DNA of 64,000 nucleotides from Strigamia acuminata (taxonomy: Eukaryota; Arthropoda; Chilopoda; Geophilomorpha; Linotaeniidae): NCBI GenBank assembly GCA_949358305.1, contig OX442323.1:8556001-8620000 (forward strand), read 5' to 3'. Below are positions 53,969 through 64,000 of this stretch, one piece after another. Each line of letters starts with the position of its first letter. Position 1 is the first letter of the stretch. The notes under the pieces are model-generated. The model was not told where the DNA came from. It made no database searches and was given only the letters and a program-made list of their open reading frames with translations. The position numbers and the translations under genes were made by a program.

Positions 53969-54777
53969 AAATAAAAATAAAAATAAATAAAAATCATAAA
54001 TGACGTAGAACAATAAACCATCCATCTTTTTCTTTATCATTTATTATTTCATTCTGTTTATACGAACTCCATAAACAAAAACTTTGAACCTGTTCAATTT
54101 CTGACCAAAAACATTCAATTTTGTGTGTGAAAAATTGAACTGAAATGGCCACTCCCATTCAAGTTTCTGGATCCCCAGAACTAAAAAAAAATTTACAAAT
54201 CGCATCTTGACATTGAAAAGCTCGTTTTTCGTATCGGGACAAACGTTACATCAATATAGTTCAAACAGCTCCCACCAGGTGGCGTATTTTTTGCCGTAAT
54301 TTCGCTTTATTTCTCTTTTAACTACATTTAATGTTTGTTTCTTGTCTTTATTAAATAGAACGGCGAAAACTACACCAAAATAATGTAATATCAAATCTAA
54401 AAGGTTGTTTTTAATCATTTATTCGTTTGGGTGAACATTCCACGCACCGGTGTACATACGCTACGACAATGCATCGTATATAAGGTAAATCGAAGCATAT
54501 AAACACTGAAATAATCACACTAATGGCTCTCGAATCCTTTTTCGTCTGCGTGTGCAGTCGAAAAGCGATTCGAGAGCCATTTGTGTGATTTTGTGAAATG
54601 TCTTCTTAAAGTCCCATGCAACTGTGTTTTTGAAGTTTTATTTTCATTTTTGACTTTCAGGTTTTAGCAGATCTCACTTTTCCTTCAAAAAATGCATTTG
54701 TTCCTCCGCAAAAAAGATTTTTTTCCTCCCCAAAAAAGCATTTTGTTCCCTTAAAATATCCTTTTTATACCTAGCGA
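53969..54777. other. Intergenic region downstream of RABL3
   Basis: It contains the RABL3 3' UTR, the second copy of the dispersed repeat (54058-54187), a perfect-looking hairpin (54513-54590) and T-rich short repeats (about 54680-54770). No gene is supported. Confidence 0.5.
54513..54590. ncRNA. Long hairpin, possible miRNA-like precursor
   Basis: AATCACACTAATGGCTCTCG pairs with its near-complement at the other end (one mismatch in about 25). The pairing continues through TTTTCG/CGAAAA to a loop of about 12 bases. A 78-base single hairpin of this shape could be a microRNA precursor, or a very small foldback element. Expression is unknown. Confidence 0.4.
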
Positions 54778-54925
54778 TCATGGCGGCCTCGTTTCTCGAC
54801 AGACGACGCTTGTTCATCCCAAACTCAAAAACGACTCACAACGATTAGAAATAAAAATAAAAATAAATAAAAATTATAACAATAAACTATCCATCTTTTT
54901 CTTTATTATTTATTATTCCATTCCA
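54778..54925 (+). pseudogene. Copy of the RABL3 3' end
   Basis: The last 22 codons, stop and 3' UTR of RABL3 (53898-54050) are repeated nearly identically, with a small deletion after the stop. The copy ends 17 bases before the HSP70 stop codon and so lies, in antisense, in the HSP70 3' UTR. Confidence 0.85.
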
Positions 54926-54941
54926 AAAAAAAAATCGAAAT

Positions 54942-56921
54942 CTATTCCACTTCTTCTATAGTAGGTCCGCCATCTTGCGACGTCGTCGATCTCGATCGCC
55001 GGCCGCTGTACGGAGGCGGCGCGCGGCCAGCACTACTACCGGGCGCACTGTACGCCGAAGTGATCAACCGAGTAACAATCGGCGACAAAACATCCTGAAC
55101 CTCCTGAAACTTCCTATCATACTCGTCCTTGTTAACATCCATATGTTGGTCGACCCACTTCAACGTATTCTCGCACAACCGGCTCGCAGTGTGCTTATCA
55201 TTATCCGGGATCCGGTCCCCGGACTCCTGAACCGTCTGCTTAACGCCGTAAATATACGTCTCGAGCAAATTACGCGCCTCGATCCGATGCTTCTGCGTCT
55301 CGTCGTCCAGCCGGTACCTCTCCGCGTCCTTCAGCATCCTCTCGATGTCGTTCTTCGACAACCTCCCTTTATCGTTCGTAATAACAATCTTACTCGAGCG
55401 TCCCGAACTCGTCTCGGTGGCCGTCACGTTCAAAATCCCATTCGCGTCGATATCGAACGCAACCTCGATCTGCGGAATCCCGCGCGGCGCCGGCGGGATC
55501 CCCATCAACTCGAAGCGGCCGAGCAAGTTGTTGTTGCTCGTCAAACTCCGCTCGCCCTCGTACACCTGCACGGTGACCCCCGGCTGGTTGTCCGCGTACG
55601 TCGTGAACATATTCGACGTCCGGAAGGGGATTCGCGTGTTCCGCTCCACTAATTTCGTCATGATCCCGCCCGCGGTCTCGATGCCGAGCGACAGCGGCGC
55701 CACGTCCACGAGCAACACGTCCTGGATGTTCTCGCTCTTGTCCCCGGAGATGATGGCCGCCTGCACGGCCGCGCCGAACGCCACCGCCTCGTCCGGGTTG
55801 ATGCTCATGTTGAGTTCTTTCCCCTCGAAGAAATCCTGAAGAAGTTTCTGCACTTTAGGGATGCGCGTCGACCCCCCGACCAACACCACTTCGTTGATGT
55901 TGTTTTTCTTGAGTTTCGCGTCGTTCAGAGCGCGTTCCACGGGCCCCAGCGTCGATTTAAAGAGGTCCACGCAGAGTTCCTCGAAGCGGGCGCGCGACAT
56001 CTTCGAATAGAAGTCGACTCCGTCCAAAAGCGCGTCCAGTTCGATCGACGCTTCGGTGCTGGAAGATAGAATCCTTTTGGCCCGCTCGCAGGAGGTCCGG
56101 AGCCGGCGCAGCGCGCGGGGATTGCCGGTCAAATCTTTTTTGTATTTCCGACGAAACTCCTCGACGAAATGCGTGACCATGCGGTTGTCGAAATCCTCGC
56201 CGCCCAAGTGCGTGTCGCCGGCCGTGGCCTGCACCTCGAACATGGCGCCCTCGTCGATGGTCAAGATGGACACGTCGAAGGTTCCGCCGCCCAAATCGAA
56301 GATCAAGACGGTTTTCTCGCCTTTGAGGTTCTTGTCCAGTCCGTAGGCGAGCGCGGCCGCCGTCGGCTCGTTGATGATGCGGATGACGTTGAGTCCGGCG
56401 ATGGCGCCCGCGTCTTTGGTCGCTTGGCGCTGCGAGTCGTTGAAGTAGGCCGGCACCGTGATGACCGCGTCGCGCACCTTGACCCCCAAATAGGCCTCGG
56501 CGGTCTCGCGCATCTTCACGAGCACCATCGAACTGATTTCTTCCGGGGCGAACGTCTTCTCCTCGCCTTTGTATTTGACTTTGACCATTGGTTTGCCGTC
56601 CACGTTGACCACTTGGAAGGGCCACTGCTTCATGTCGTTTTTCACCTGTTTTTCGTCGAATTTGCGCCCGATAAGGCGTTTGGCGTCGAAGACGGTGTTC
56701 TCGGGGTTCATGGACATTTGGTTCTTCGCCGCTTCGCCGATGAGTCGCTCGGTGTCGGTGAAGGCGACGTAGCTGGGCGTCGTGCGGTTGCCTTGGTCGT
56801 TGGCGATGATTTCCACTTTGCCGTGCTGGAAGACGGCCACGCACGAGTAGGTCGTGCCTAAATCGATGCCGATGGCCGGGGCTTTGGACGGCGGGGCCGC
56901 CGGTTTGGACGACGAGGCCAT
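54942..56921 (-). CDS. Cytosolic HSP70/HSC70 chaperone, intronless, EEVE end
   Basis: ATP-dependent chaperone of 659 residues. The N-terminus has an extra 15-residue Ser/Ala/Pro/Lys stretch before the signature [10 protein letters not shown]. The second signature, [10 protein letters not shown], and the third, [10 protein letters not shown], are intact, and the substrate-binding domain follows. The C-terminal tail lacks the usual Gly/Met/Pro repeats and ends G-P-T-I-E-E-V-E, where cytosolic HSP70s have EEVD. EEVD is the docking site for TPR co-chaperones such as HOP and CHIP, so the change may weaken them. The lack of introns is typical of stress-inducible HSP70 genes, but I found no clear heat-shock elements by eye. 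The gene is GC-rich compared with its surroundings. Confidence 0.95.
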   Translation of the reverse strand: MASSSKPAAPPSKAPAIGIDLGTTYSCVAVFQHGKVEIIANDQGNRTTPSYVAFTDTERLIGEAAKNQMSMNPENTVFDAKRLIGRKFDEKQVKNDMKQWPFQVVNVDGKPMVKVKYKGEEKTFAPEEISSMVLVKMRETAEAYLGVKVRDAVITVPAYFNDSQRQATKDAGAIAGLNVIRIINEPTAAALAYGLDKNLKGEKTVLIFDLGGGTFDVSILTIDEGAMFEVQATAGDTHLGGEDFDNRMVTHFVEEFRRKYKKDLTGNPRALRRLRTSCERAKRILSSSTEASIELDALLDGVDFYSKMSRARFEELCVDLFKSTLGPVERALNDAKLKKNNINEVVLVGGSTRIPKVQKLLQDFFEGKELNMSINPDEAVAFGAAVQAAIISGDKSENIQDVLLVDVAPLSLGIETAGGIMTKLVERNTRIPFRTSNMFTTYADNQPGVTVQVYEGERSLTSNNNLLGRFELMGIPPAPRGIPQIEVAFDIDANGILNVTATETSSGRSSKIVITNDKGRLSKNDIERMLKDAERYRLDDETQKHRIEARNLLETYIYGVKQTVQESGDRIPDNDKHTASRLCENTLKWVDQHMDVNKDEYDRKFQEVQDVLSPIVTRLITSAYSAPGSSAGRAPPPYSGRRSRSTTSQDGGPTIEEVE

Positions 56922-57249
56922 GGGTTCGTCCGCAAAAAATTAACTGTCAATCACTTAGAGAGATCGGGTTAAATGTTGTTGGTTTTGGGCGGTTTTTTAC
57001 TCACCATTTGCAGGTTTTCGCTACAACATGTCTGAAAGTTGATTTGTATTGTTACGAAGCGTGATTTTTGTCAACAATCGAGGATGTTTTGTTTGTTTAA
57101 TCGTTTAATTGTTTAATTGTTCATTTTACACGACGAGAAAGGATTTTTTTTTAGAAATACTACAAAAATGCATTATCACGTGACGGAAACATTGAAAAAT
57201 GGAGGATTTTGGAAATTTTGTAAAAATTAAATTTAAAAAAATTAAATTT
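56922..57249. other. HSP70 5' region and ZC4H2 3' flank
   Basis: About 330 bases between the HSP70 start and the ZC4H2 stop, with both genes on the minus strand. No clear TATA box or heat-shock-element array was recognised by eye. Confidence 0.4.
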
Positions 57250-58753
<1,504 letters not shown>

Positions 58754-60041
58754 TATCGGATTGGAAATATAATTAAATTAATTATCACAAACCACCGCAG
58801 CTACAACGAGATGAATAGCTTTATAAATCGGTCGATTTATCGATGGTTTTAAAGTGGTGCGATTTTATAATCGATTTTAAACCAGCGCAATGCTAAATGG
58901 AAAATCTCGCGAGAATCGAGTGCTTCTGTCTGAAGGAAATCGATATTTTAAGGTCTATTGCGCCAACTAGTGCTAGAATCTGGAACATCAACCATAAATA
59001 AAATTCATTTTTATTTTTATATTTTTTTTATAATAATAATAAAAATAATAATAAATATCGACGAAAAACACGGAGGTTTTCATTTCACCTTGAAATCATT
59101 TAATTTTTTTAAAAATTGTGATTTAAAAAATCTTTTTTTTTTTACCATTTTACTGCGATTTTTTTTACTTCATGCAAGTCCGTGGGAAAACAGGCGTGAA
59201 CTACAGTCAGCGCACGGTATCTTGATGCTAAATTCGTACTGCGCATCCCATTCTGCGCAGACGATTTTCTAATTCCAGTTGTTATTTATTTATTTTTAGA
59301 CCTAATAATGCTAAAATAAAGTAAATAAACAACAATAAACTCATCATTAAAAGTAATTCACACAGTATGACCAAAATATTGTTGTTTATTTACTTTATTT
59401 TAGCATTGATAGGCCTAATATTAGGTTTAATACAGCTGAATAACAACTGGAATTAGCAAATCGTCTGCGCAGAATGGGATGCGCAGTACGAATTTAGCAT
59501 CAAGATAACGTGCGCTGACTGGGATTAAAAAAAAAACCTAAAAACCTAAAACTAAAAATATAAAAACTAAACAAAAATAAACAAAATTAAACATTAAAAA
59601 AAAAAAAAAAAAAAAAAAATCAAAATCAAAAAAATTCATTTCAAAACAAATTAATCCAAAACAATTTAATTAATGCAAACATAAAGAATGCACCCAATCT
59701 ATTCTTACCTAAAAAATTCCACGAACCCCATGACACCAATTCCCATTGTCCCTACCTGAATTCCAAACCCCTTAAGTCGATAAACACGAACGACACACAG
59801 TAACACACCACATGATCCACCAAAAAACATCCAAAACATGAATCAACCGCACAATGATGCGCCAACAGAATTTCCCCAACCAACCGCTGAATCACTCCAC
59901 GTTGCTCCCGTCGTGTCACGCCTTCCAACGTCAGCGCCGACAACGAAACCGAGCAGGTGCAGCACGCGGTCGCAGCCACAGAGTCAATAGGGGTGCGACA
60001 ACACATCCACACATCTGTTTCACTCTCTCTTCACAGAAAAT
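58754..60041. other. Intergenic region with a MITE and poly-A run
   Basis: It contains a long-arm MITE (59204-59521) and a run of about 25 A at 59596-59620. An ORF from the ATG at 59838 ends in a TAG before the next gene and may be 5' UTR. Confidence 0.5.
59204..59521. mobile_element. MITE with arms of about 140 bases
   Basis: The inverted ends CAGTCAGCGCACGGTATCTT extend through the AAATTCGTACTGCGCATCCC region to TAAAATAAAGTAAATAAACA. About 318 bases. TA precedes the left end. Confidence 0.85.
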
Positions 60042-60458
60042 ATGATCCCAACGTCTCAGGATATGTGCCAGACGCCGATTAAGACTGCTCAAAGTGCCCA
60101 ACTGTCTATTCCTTATATGGTTCCATCTCCAATGACGACCAGTCATCCCACAGTCAACAATTTCGCACCTGAAAATCGCGCATTTCTCGCGGGAAACGTC
60201 AATCAAGAAACGTGCACTCAAACAGATGTTGTTGACAGTTTACGGCAAAACGAGTTCGATTTGCCCGACGAATTGGCCGATTACATCATCAAGATTCTCT
60301 TTACGAATCGCCAGGACGTGCTGGACGACTTTGACGACCCGAAAAACCCGGATGACGAACGTTTAGTGCTTTTGTTGCTGCAGTTCGGATTGTACGAAGT
60401 CAAGGATTTGCCGCATTTACAGCTCCAGGACGACGAGTTGGAACTGTTTGGTGCGTAA
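60042..60458 (+). CDS. Hypothetical acidic protein
   Basis: A single open frame of 138 residues whose ATG follows a strong TCTTCACAG acceptor (60035-60036), so an upstream non-coding exon is likely. The first half is Thr/Pro/Ser-rich. The second half is acidic and helical (L-P-D-E-L-A-D-Y-I-I, E-R-L-V-L-L-L-L-Q-F-G-L-Y-E-V) and ends in a leucine/aspartate-rich tail. No domain is recognised. AATAAA lies about 70 bases after the stop. It is convergent with RPS4, with only 163 bases between the stop codons. Confidence 0.6.
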   Translation: MIPTSQDMCQTPIKTAQSAQLSIPYMVPSPMTTSHPTVNNFAPENRAFLAGNVNQETCTQTDVVDSLRQNEFDLPDELADYIIKILFTNRQDVLDDFDDPKNPDDERLVLLLLQFGLYEVKDLPHLQLQDDELELFGA

Positions 60459-60621
60459 ATTTACGCAAAAACGCTTTCTTTTATGCTGTGATATGTTGTA
60501 AAAAAATTTAAGTGCTTTTCTAATGTAAATAAACAAATTATACGTAAAAATCGGAAATAATTAATGTATTTTTGTGTTTTTTTTAAATTTTTTATTTATT
60601 TTAAATCGTAAATACACATTC

Positions 60622-62129
60622 TTAATGTGCAGCTTTGGCGACCAATCGCTTATCTCGTTCTTCGGCGATGCTCAGTTTCACACCCTTGGAACGCGGCAGG
60701 GAAATGTACGGCTTCGTACTTTTTCCGATCAGGAAAATGTTGTTCAACCTTCAAAAAAAAATTTTTTTTATAAAAATTAATTTTTTTTCCATTTTTTGTT
60801 ATTTTTGCTCGTTTTACCGCGTGGCAAATGAATGGCCGACCGAATCTTTGACGTGGACGATGTCGAACGAACCGGGATGACGTTCCCTGTTTGTAATTGT
60901 TCCCACTCGCCCTAAATTGCGACCTCCGGTGATGAAACACAAATTTCCTATAAAAAAATTCAATTTTTAACACTTTTTCAACGTTTTTCGCGAATATTTT
61001 GTATTTTTGGTGGGTAGATACTGATTATTTATAAAAATCTACGTCTAACCAGCGACCAAAATCCAAAAATCTCTTGATTTCGGCGTCATTTTGAACCTCA
61101 GGAATTTGGAAAACCTTCCCAAGGTCTTCGATAGAGCCTTTTCAATGCACATTTCATCAAAATTTCATTTTTACCAGTCTCGAATTTGATGAAATCGGTG
61201 ATTTTCCCGGACGCAATGTCGACCTGCACGCTGTCGTTCACTTTGATGTTGGGGTCGGGGTAGCGAATCGTGCGACCGTCGTGCGTCACCAAAAACGGGA
61301 TTCCTTTAGGCCCGACTTGCACTTTCTTAACTTTGCACAATTTGTACTGAAAGAATAAAAACAAATTAAATTTTTTTGTTTTTTCTCATTTTTCGATCGT
61401 ACTTTCGCCTCTTCCGCTGTGATTCGGTGCTCTGTAAATCTTCCTTTCACGTCGTACAACAACCTGAAGAATTCTCCGGTTTTTTCAATGGTAATTACAT
61501 CTAAAAAAAAAAAATTTAATTAAAAATTTCAATTATTTTCTTGATTTTTAATTACCCATGAAACCGGCGGGAAAATTATTATCTGTTCGCACTTTTCCGT
61601 CGACCTTGATGAGTCGCTGCATGAGGATTTTGGTCACTTCACTACCGGTCAATGCATAACGCAGACGATCACGAAGGAAAATGATAAGGGGAAGAGATTC
61701 CCTCAGTTTGTGCGGTCCAGTGCTGGGTCGCGGTGCCTGAATTGTTCATTTTAAAAGAAAGAAATTAATTTTTTTGTTGTTTTTCGTCGATCGGTGCAAA
61801 TCTACTTACAAAAACACCAGAAAGTTTGTCCAAGATCCATGATTTCGGTGCGTTTAATCGTTTGAGATGCTTCTTCGGCCCTCGCGCCTATTTGGATAAT
61901 AGAAAGGATGAAATTAAAACCAAGAAAGCCAACGTGTTAAAAATGGCCATTTTGGGCCTAACTACATATGCAATGACTAATGATTATATTTACACTTTTT
62001 TAAAACGGGATTTCAAAACACGAATTAATAAATTATATAAAAAGAGTTTTGAAGTTGATTTCGGGTGTGAAATCGATCGGATGGATCTAGATTTTGTTTT
62101 CACACACGATGACAAGAACAACTCACCAT
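60622..62129 (-). CDS. 40S ribosomal protein S4
   Basis: Minus-strand exons: 62129-62127 (ATG only), 61887-61810, 61736-61556, 61500-61403, 61346-61175, 60947-60818 and 60748-60622, giving 262 residues, the normal length. Exon 1 ends immediately after the start codon, an arrangement conserved in animal RPS4 genes. The N-terminal [10 protein letters not shown] block, an S4-type central region, the KOW-like segment (G-G-R-N-L-G-R-V-G) and the C-terminal basic region are all intact. It is a structural component of the small ribosomal subunit. It is divergent from MTF-1, with about 450 bases between the starts. Confidence 0.96.
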
Positions 62130-62581
62130 ATTGGAGAAATCCGGTAACTTGTTAGAAAGGAAATCCCACAATCCCTCCTACCGGAACTGCGTCATAAATC
62201 CAGCCACGCACAACCGCTTCCTAAGACCAAAACAAAACCACAACCAAATCAACCCCTAAAAACAAACCTGCAATTAAATCAAGCCGTAAAAAATCCGAAA
62301 TAAAAATAAAAACAAAACGCCGAACCAAAAAACCGAACCAAAAAACAAAAATATCTCCAAAACTCGACCACCTTCTCCACTCCTCACACCTCTTCCACTC
62401 CACAGTACCTTTAATTTTTACCACGTTTGTCCAATTTCCCGACATTCGTGCCGACCAAAGCGTGCTAAACCCACGAAAACATCGCCGCAGCAACAACCAG
62501 AATGTTTTCCACAAACAATTCCACCCATTAGCGCCCGCAATCGCCTCTCGAAGGTCAAAAAACCATCCATCCGTCAGTCAA

Positions 62582-63677
62582 ATGGCGACACCCATAGATT
62601 TCAACGGAGAAGAAGAAGATGAACGAGATCATTGTCACCCGTCCCCGCACACACTCACCTTCCAAGACTGCTTGGACGACAGCTTCGACGACACGAGTTT
62701 CCGCAAAGTATACGACCAAACTAACGTCTACATCGAGCTCGATTCGGAGGACATGGGACATTCCAACGCTGGAACTGTCGACACCGAAGAACAAGACGAA
62801 AATTCCGGGTAAAACGCAACAAAAATCATCAAAAAAATGGAATTTGACGGAATTAAATCAATTTCCAGATATGTTCAACACACCATATCGTCTGCGGATC
62901 AGATTTACGTCCAATTCAACCCGGGGAAGAGCCAAATGCCGTTAAATCCTTCGCACGCGACGCTCACGATCGAAAGTCACAACCCAGAGACGAGGCAGAG
63001 AGAGGTGAAAAGGTTTAGATGCGATTACGAGGGTTGTAAACGAAGTTACAGTACTGCTGGTAACTTAAAAACACATCAAAAGACACATACTGGTGAAGTT
63101 TGTGGTGGAATGTGCGTTTTTAGTGCGTTTTTTGACGTTTTGTTTTGTTTTTTAGGTGAATACACGTTCGTTTGCGAGCAGGAAGGATGCGGGAAAGCGT
63201 TTTTAACGTCGTATAGTTTACGGATTCACGTTAGGGTGCACACGAAAGAGAAACCGTTTGAGTGTAGGGAGTTGGGGTGCGAGAAAGCGTATAATACGCT
63301 GTATAGGTTGAAAGCTCATCAAAGAATTCATTCTGGGAATACGTTCAATTGTGATCAAGAAGGCTGTTTTAAGTTTTTTACGACGCTCAGTGATTTAAGG
63401 AAACATGTTCGGACGCATACGGGCGAGAAGCCGTATAAGTATTTGAGATTTGTTTGGTTTTTTTTGAGTTTTTAGTGATTGGATTGGTTTTTTGTGCGAT
63501 AGGTGCGAGAAAAATGGATGTGGGAAAGCGTTTACGGCGAGTCATCACCTGAAGACGCATACGAGGACCCATACGGGCGAGAAACCTTATTCGTGTCATC
63601 AAGACGATTGTAAAAAAGCGTTCACGACGCAGCATAGTTTGAAATCGCACATGAAAAAACACGGAAGAGTAAATTGA
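62582..63677 (+). CDS. Metal-responsive transcription factor MTF-1, C-terminus possibly beyond the window
   Basis: Exons: 62582-62808, 62869-63092, 63156-63438 and 63503-63677. An acidic N-terminus contains the [10 protein letters not shown] stretch, followed by six C2H2 fingers in MTF-1 order with their typical linkers, including T-K-E-K-P-F and the short fourth linker. In animals MTF-1 senses zinc and copper and activates metallothionein genes through metal-response elements. The frame ends at TGA 63675-63677 just after the sixth finger. The bases before it, GGAAGA|GTAAAT, could instead be a splice donor leading to the activation domains usual in this family. The start at 62582 was preferred to the upstream in-frame ATG at 62462, because the extra 40 residues look unrelated to the family. 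Confidence 0.9.
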
Positions 63678-63739
63678 TTTGAGTTTATTTTGAAATTTGT
63701 TAATAAATCGCGATTTATTGCGATTTTTCGGTTTTATCA

Positions 63740-64000
63740 ACATGAAAAATTCAATTTTTCGTGAAGAAAATTCAATTTTTTGCCTCAAAATTCAATTTTT
63801 TGCCTCAAAATTCAATTTTTTGCCTCAAAATTCAATTTTTTGCCTCAAAATTCAATTTTTTGCCTCAAAATTCAATTTTTAACCTGAAAATTTAATTTTT
63901 TGCTTGAAAATTCAATTTTTTGCCTAAAAATTCAATTTTTTGCCTGAAAATTCAATTTTTTGCCTGAAAATTCAATTTTTTGCCTGAAAATTCAATTTTT
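63740..64000. repeat. 20-base minisatellite at the window end
   Basis: About 12 copies of AAAATTCAATTTTTTGCCTC, running off the end of the window. If MTF-1 continues, this lies in its intron. Confidence 0.9.

Noticed and set aside
55957-56861. Long ORFs in other frames of the HSP70 region (295 codons minus, 230 codons plus)
   Set aside because: Shadows of the HSP70 coding sequence; low-complexity Arg/Gly/His composition with no homology.
59854-60045. 63-codon ORF upstream of the acidic hypothetical protein
   Set aside because: It runs across a strong splice acceptor at 60035 and ends just after it; joining it to the 60042 frame does not keep phase. Probably 5' UTR.
61826-62155. 109-codon plus-strand ORF
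   Set aside because: It overlaps RPS4 exon 2 and intron 1 in antisense; its start encodes the reverse of conserved RPS4 codons and it resembles no known protein.

Overview
This window is nuclear DNA of an arthropod. The evidence is U2-type GT-AG introns, orthologues of animal genes (RABL3, cytosolic HSP70, ZC4H2, RPS4, MTF-1), TATA boxes followed about 30 bases later by an arthropod-type TCAGT initiator, and many Tc1/mariner-, piggyBac-, copia- and gypsy-like insertions. I cannot name the species. The intergenic DNA is AT-rich.

Region 1 (about 1-46 kb) is a plus-strand tandem array of one gene family that I do not recognise; I call its members U1-U12. Each encodes a small secreted-type protein of about 120-180 residues. 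Classical members have ten tiny exons of 27-114 bases, and every intron is in phase 0. Apart from the signal-peptide exon and a Cys-free exon 7, almost every exon carries one cysteine. All complete members end with the spacing C-x8-C-x8-C, preceded by 40-44 residues without Cys, which resembles the C3-C6 half of insect odorant-binding proteins. U9 is a 19-exon gene with two copies of the domain; its junction intron is a copy of intron 1. U6 and U11 are a shorter subtype without a visible signal peptide. U2 is truncated. U12 is a divergent six-exon member. Shared MITEs inside introns show that many copies arose by local segmental duplication (U1/U3, U7/U8, U5+U6/U10+U11).

The array is interrupted at 26.4-39.3 kb by an intact, apparently young Ty3/gypsy-type LTR retrotransposon. 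It has two 820-base LTRs, an AGCT target duplication, a tRNA-Pro-type primer site, gag and pol joined by a canonical -1 slippery site, and a spliced third ORF of unknown function. It sits inside an older solo LTR.

Region 2 (46-64 kb) holds conserved cellular genes: an RS-rich protein (minus), a SAP-domain exon, RABL3 (plus), an intronless HSP70 ending in EEVE instead of EEVD (minus), ZC4H2 (minus), an unknown acidic protein (plus), RPS4 (minus) and MTF-1 (plus, possibly continuing past the window). Between them are MITEs, AT-rich minisatellites inside introns, and short duplicated pieces of the neighbouring genes, including both ends of RABL3.
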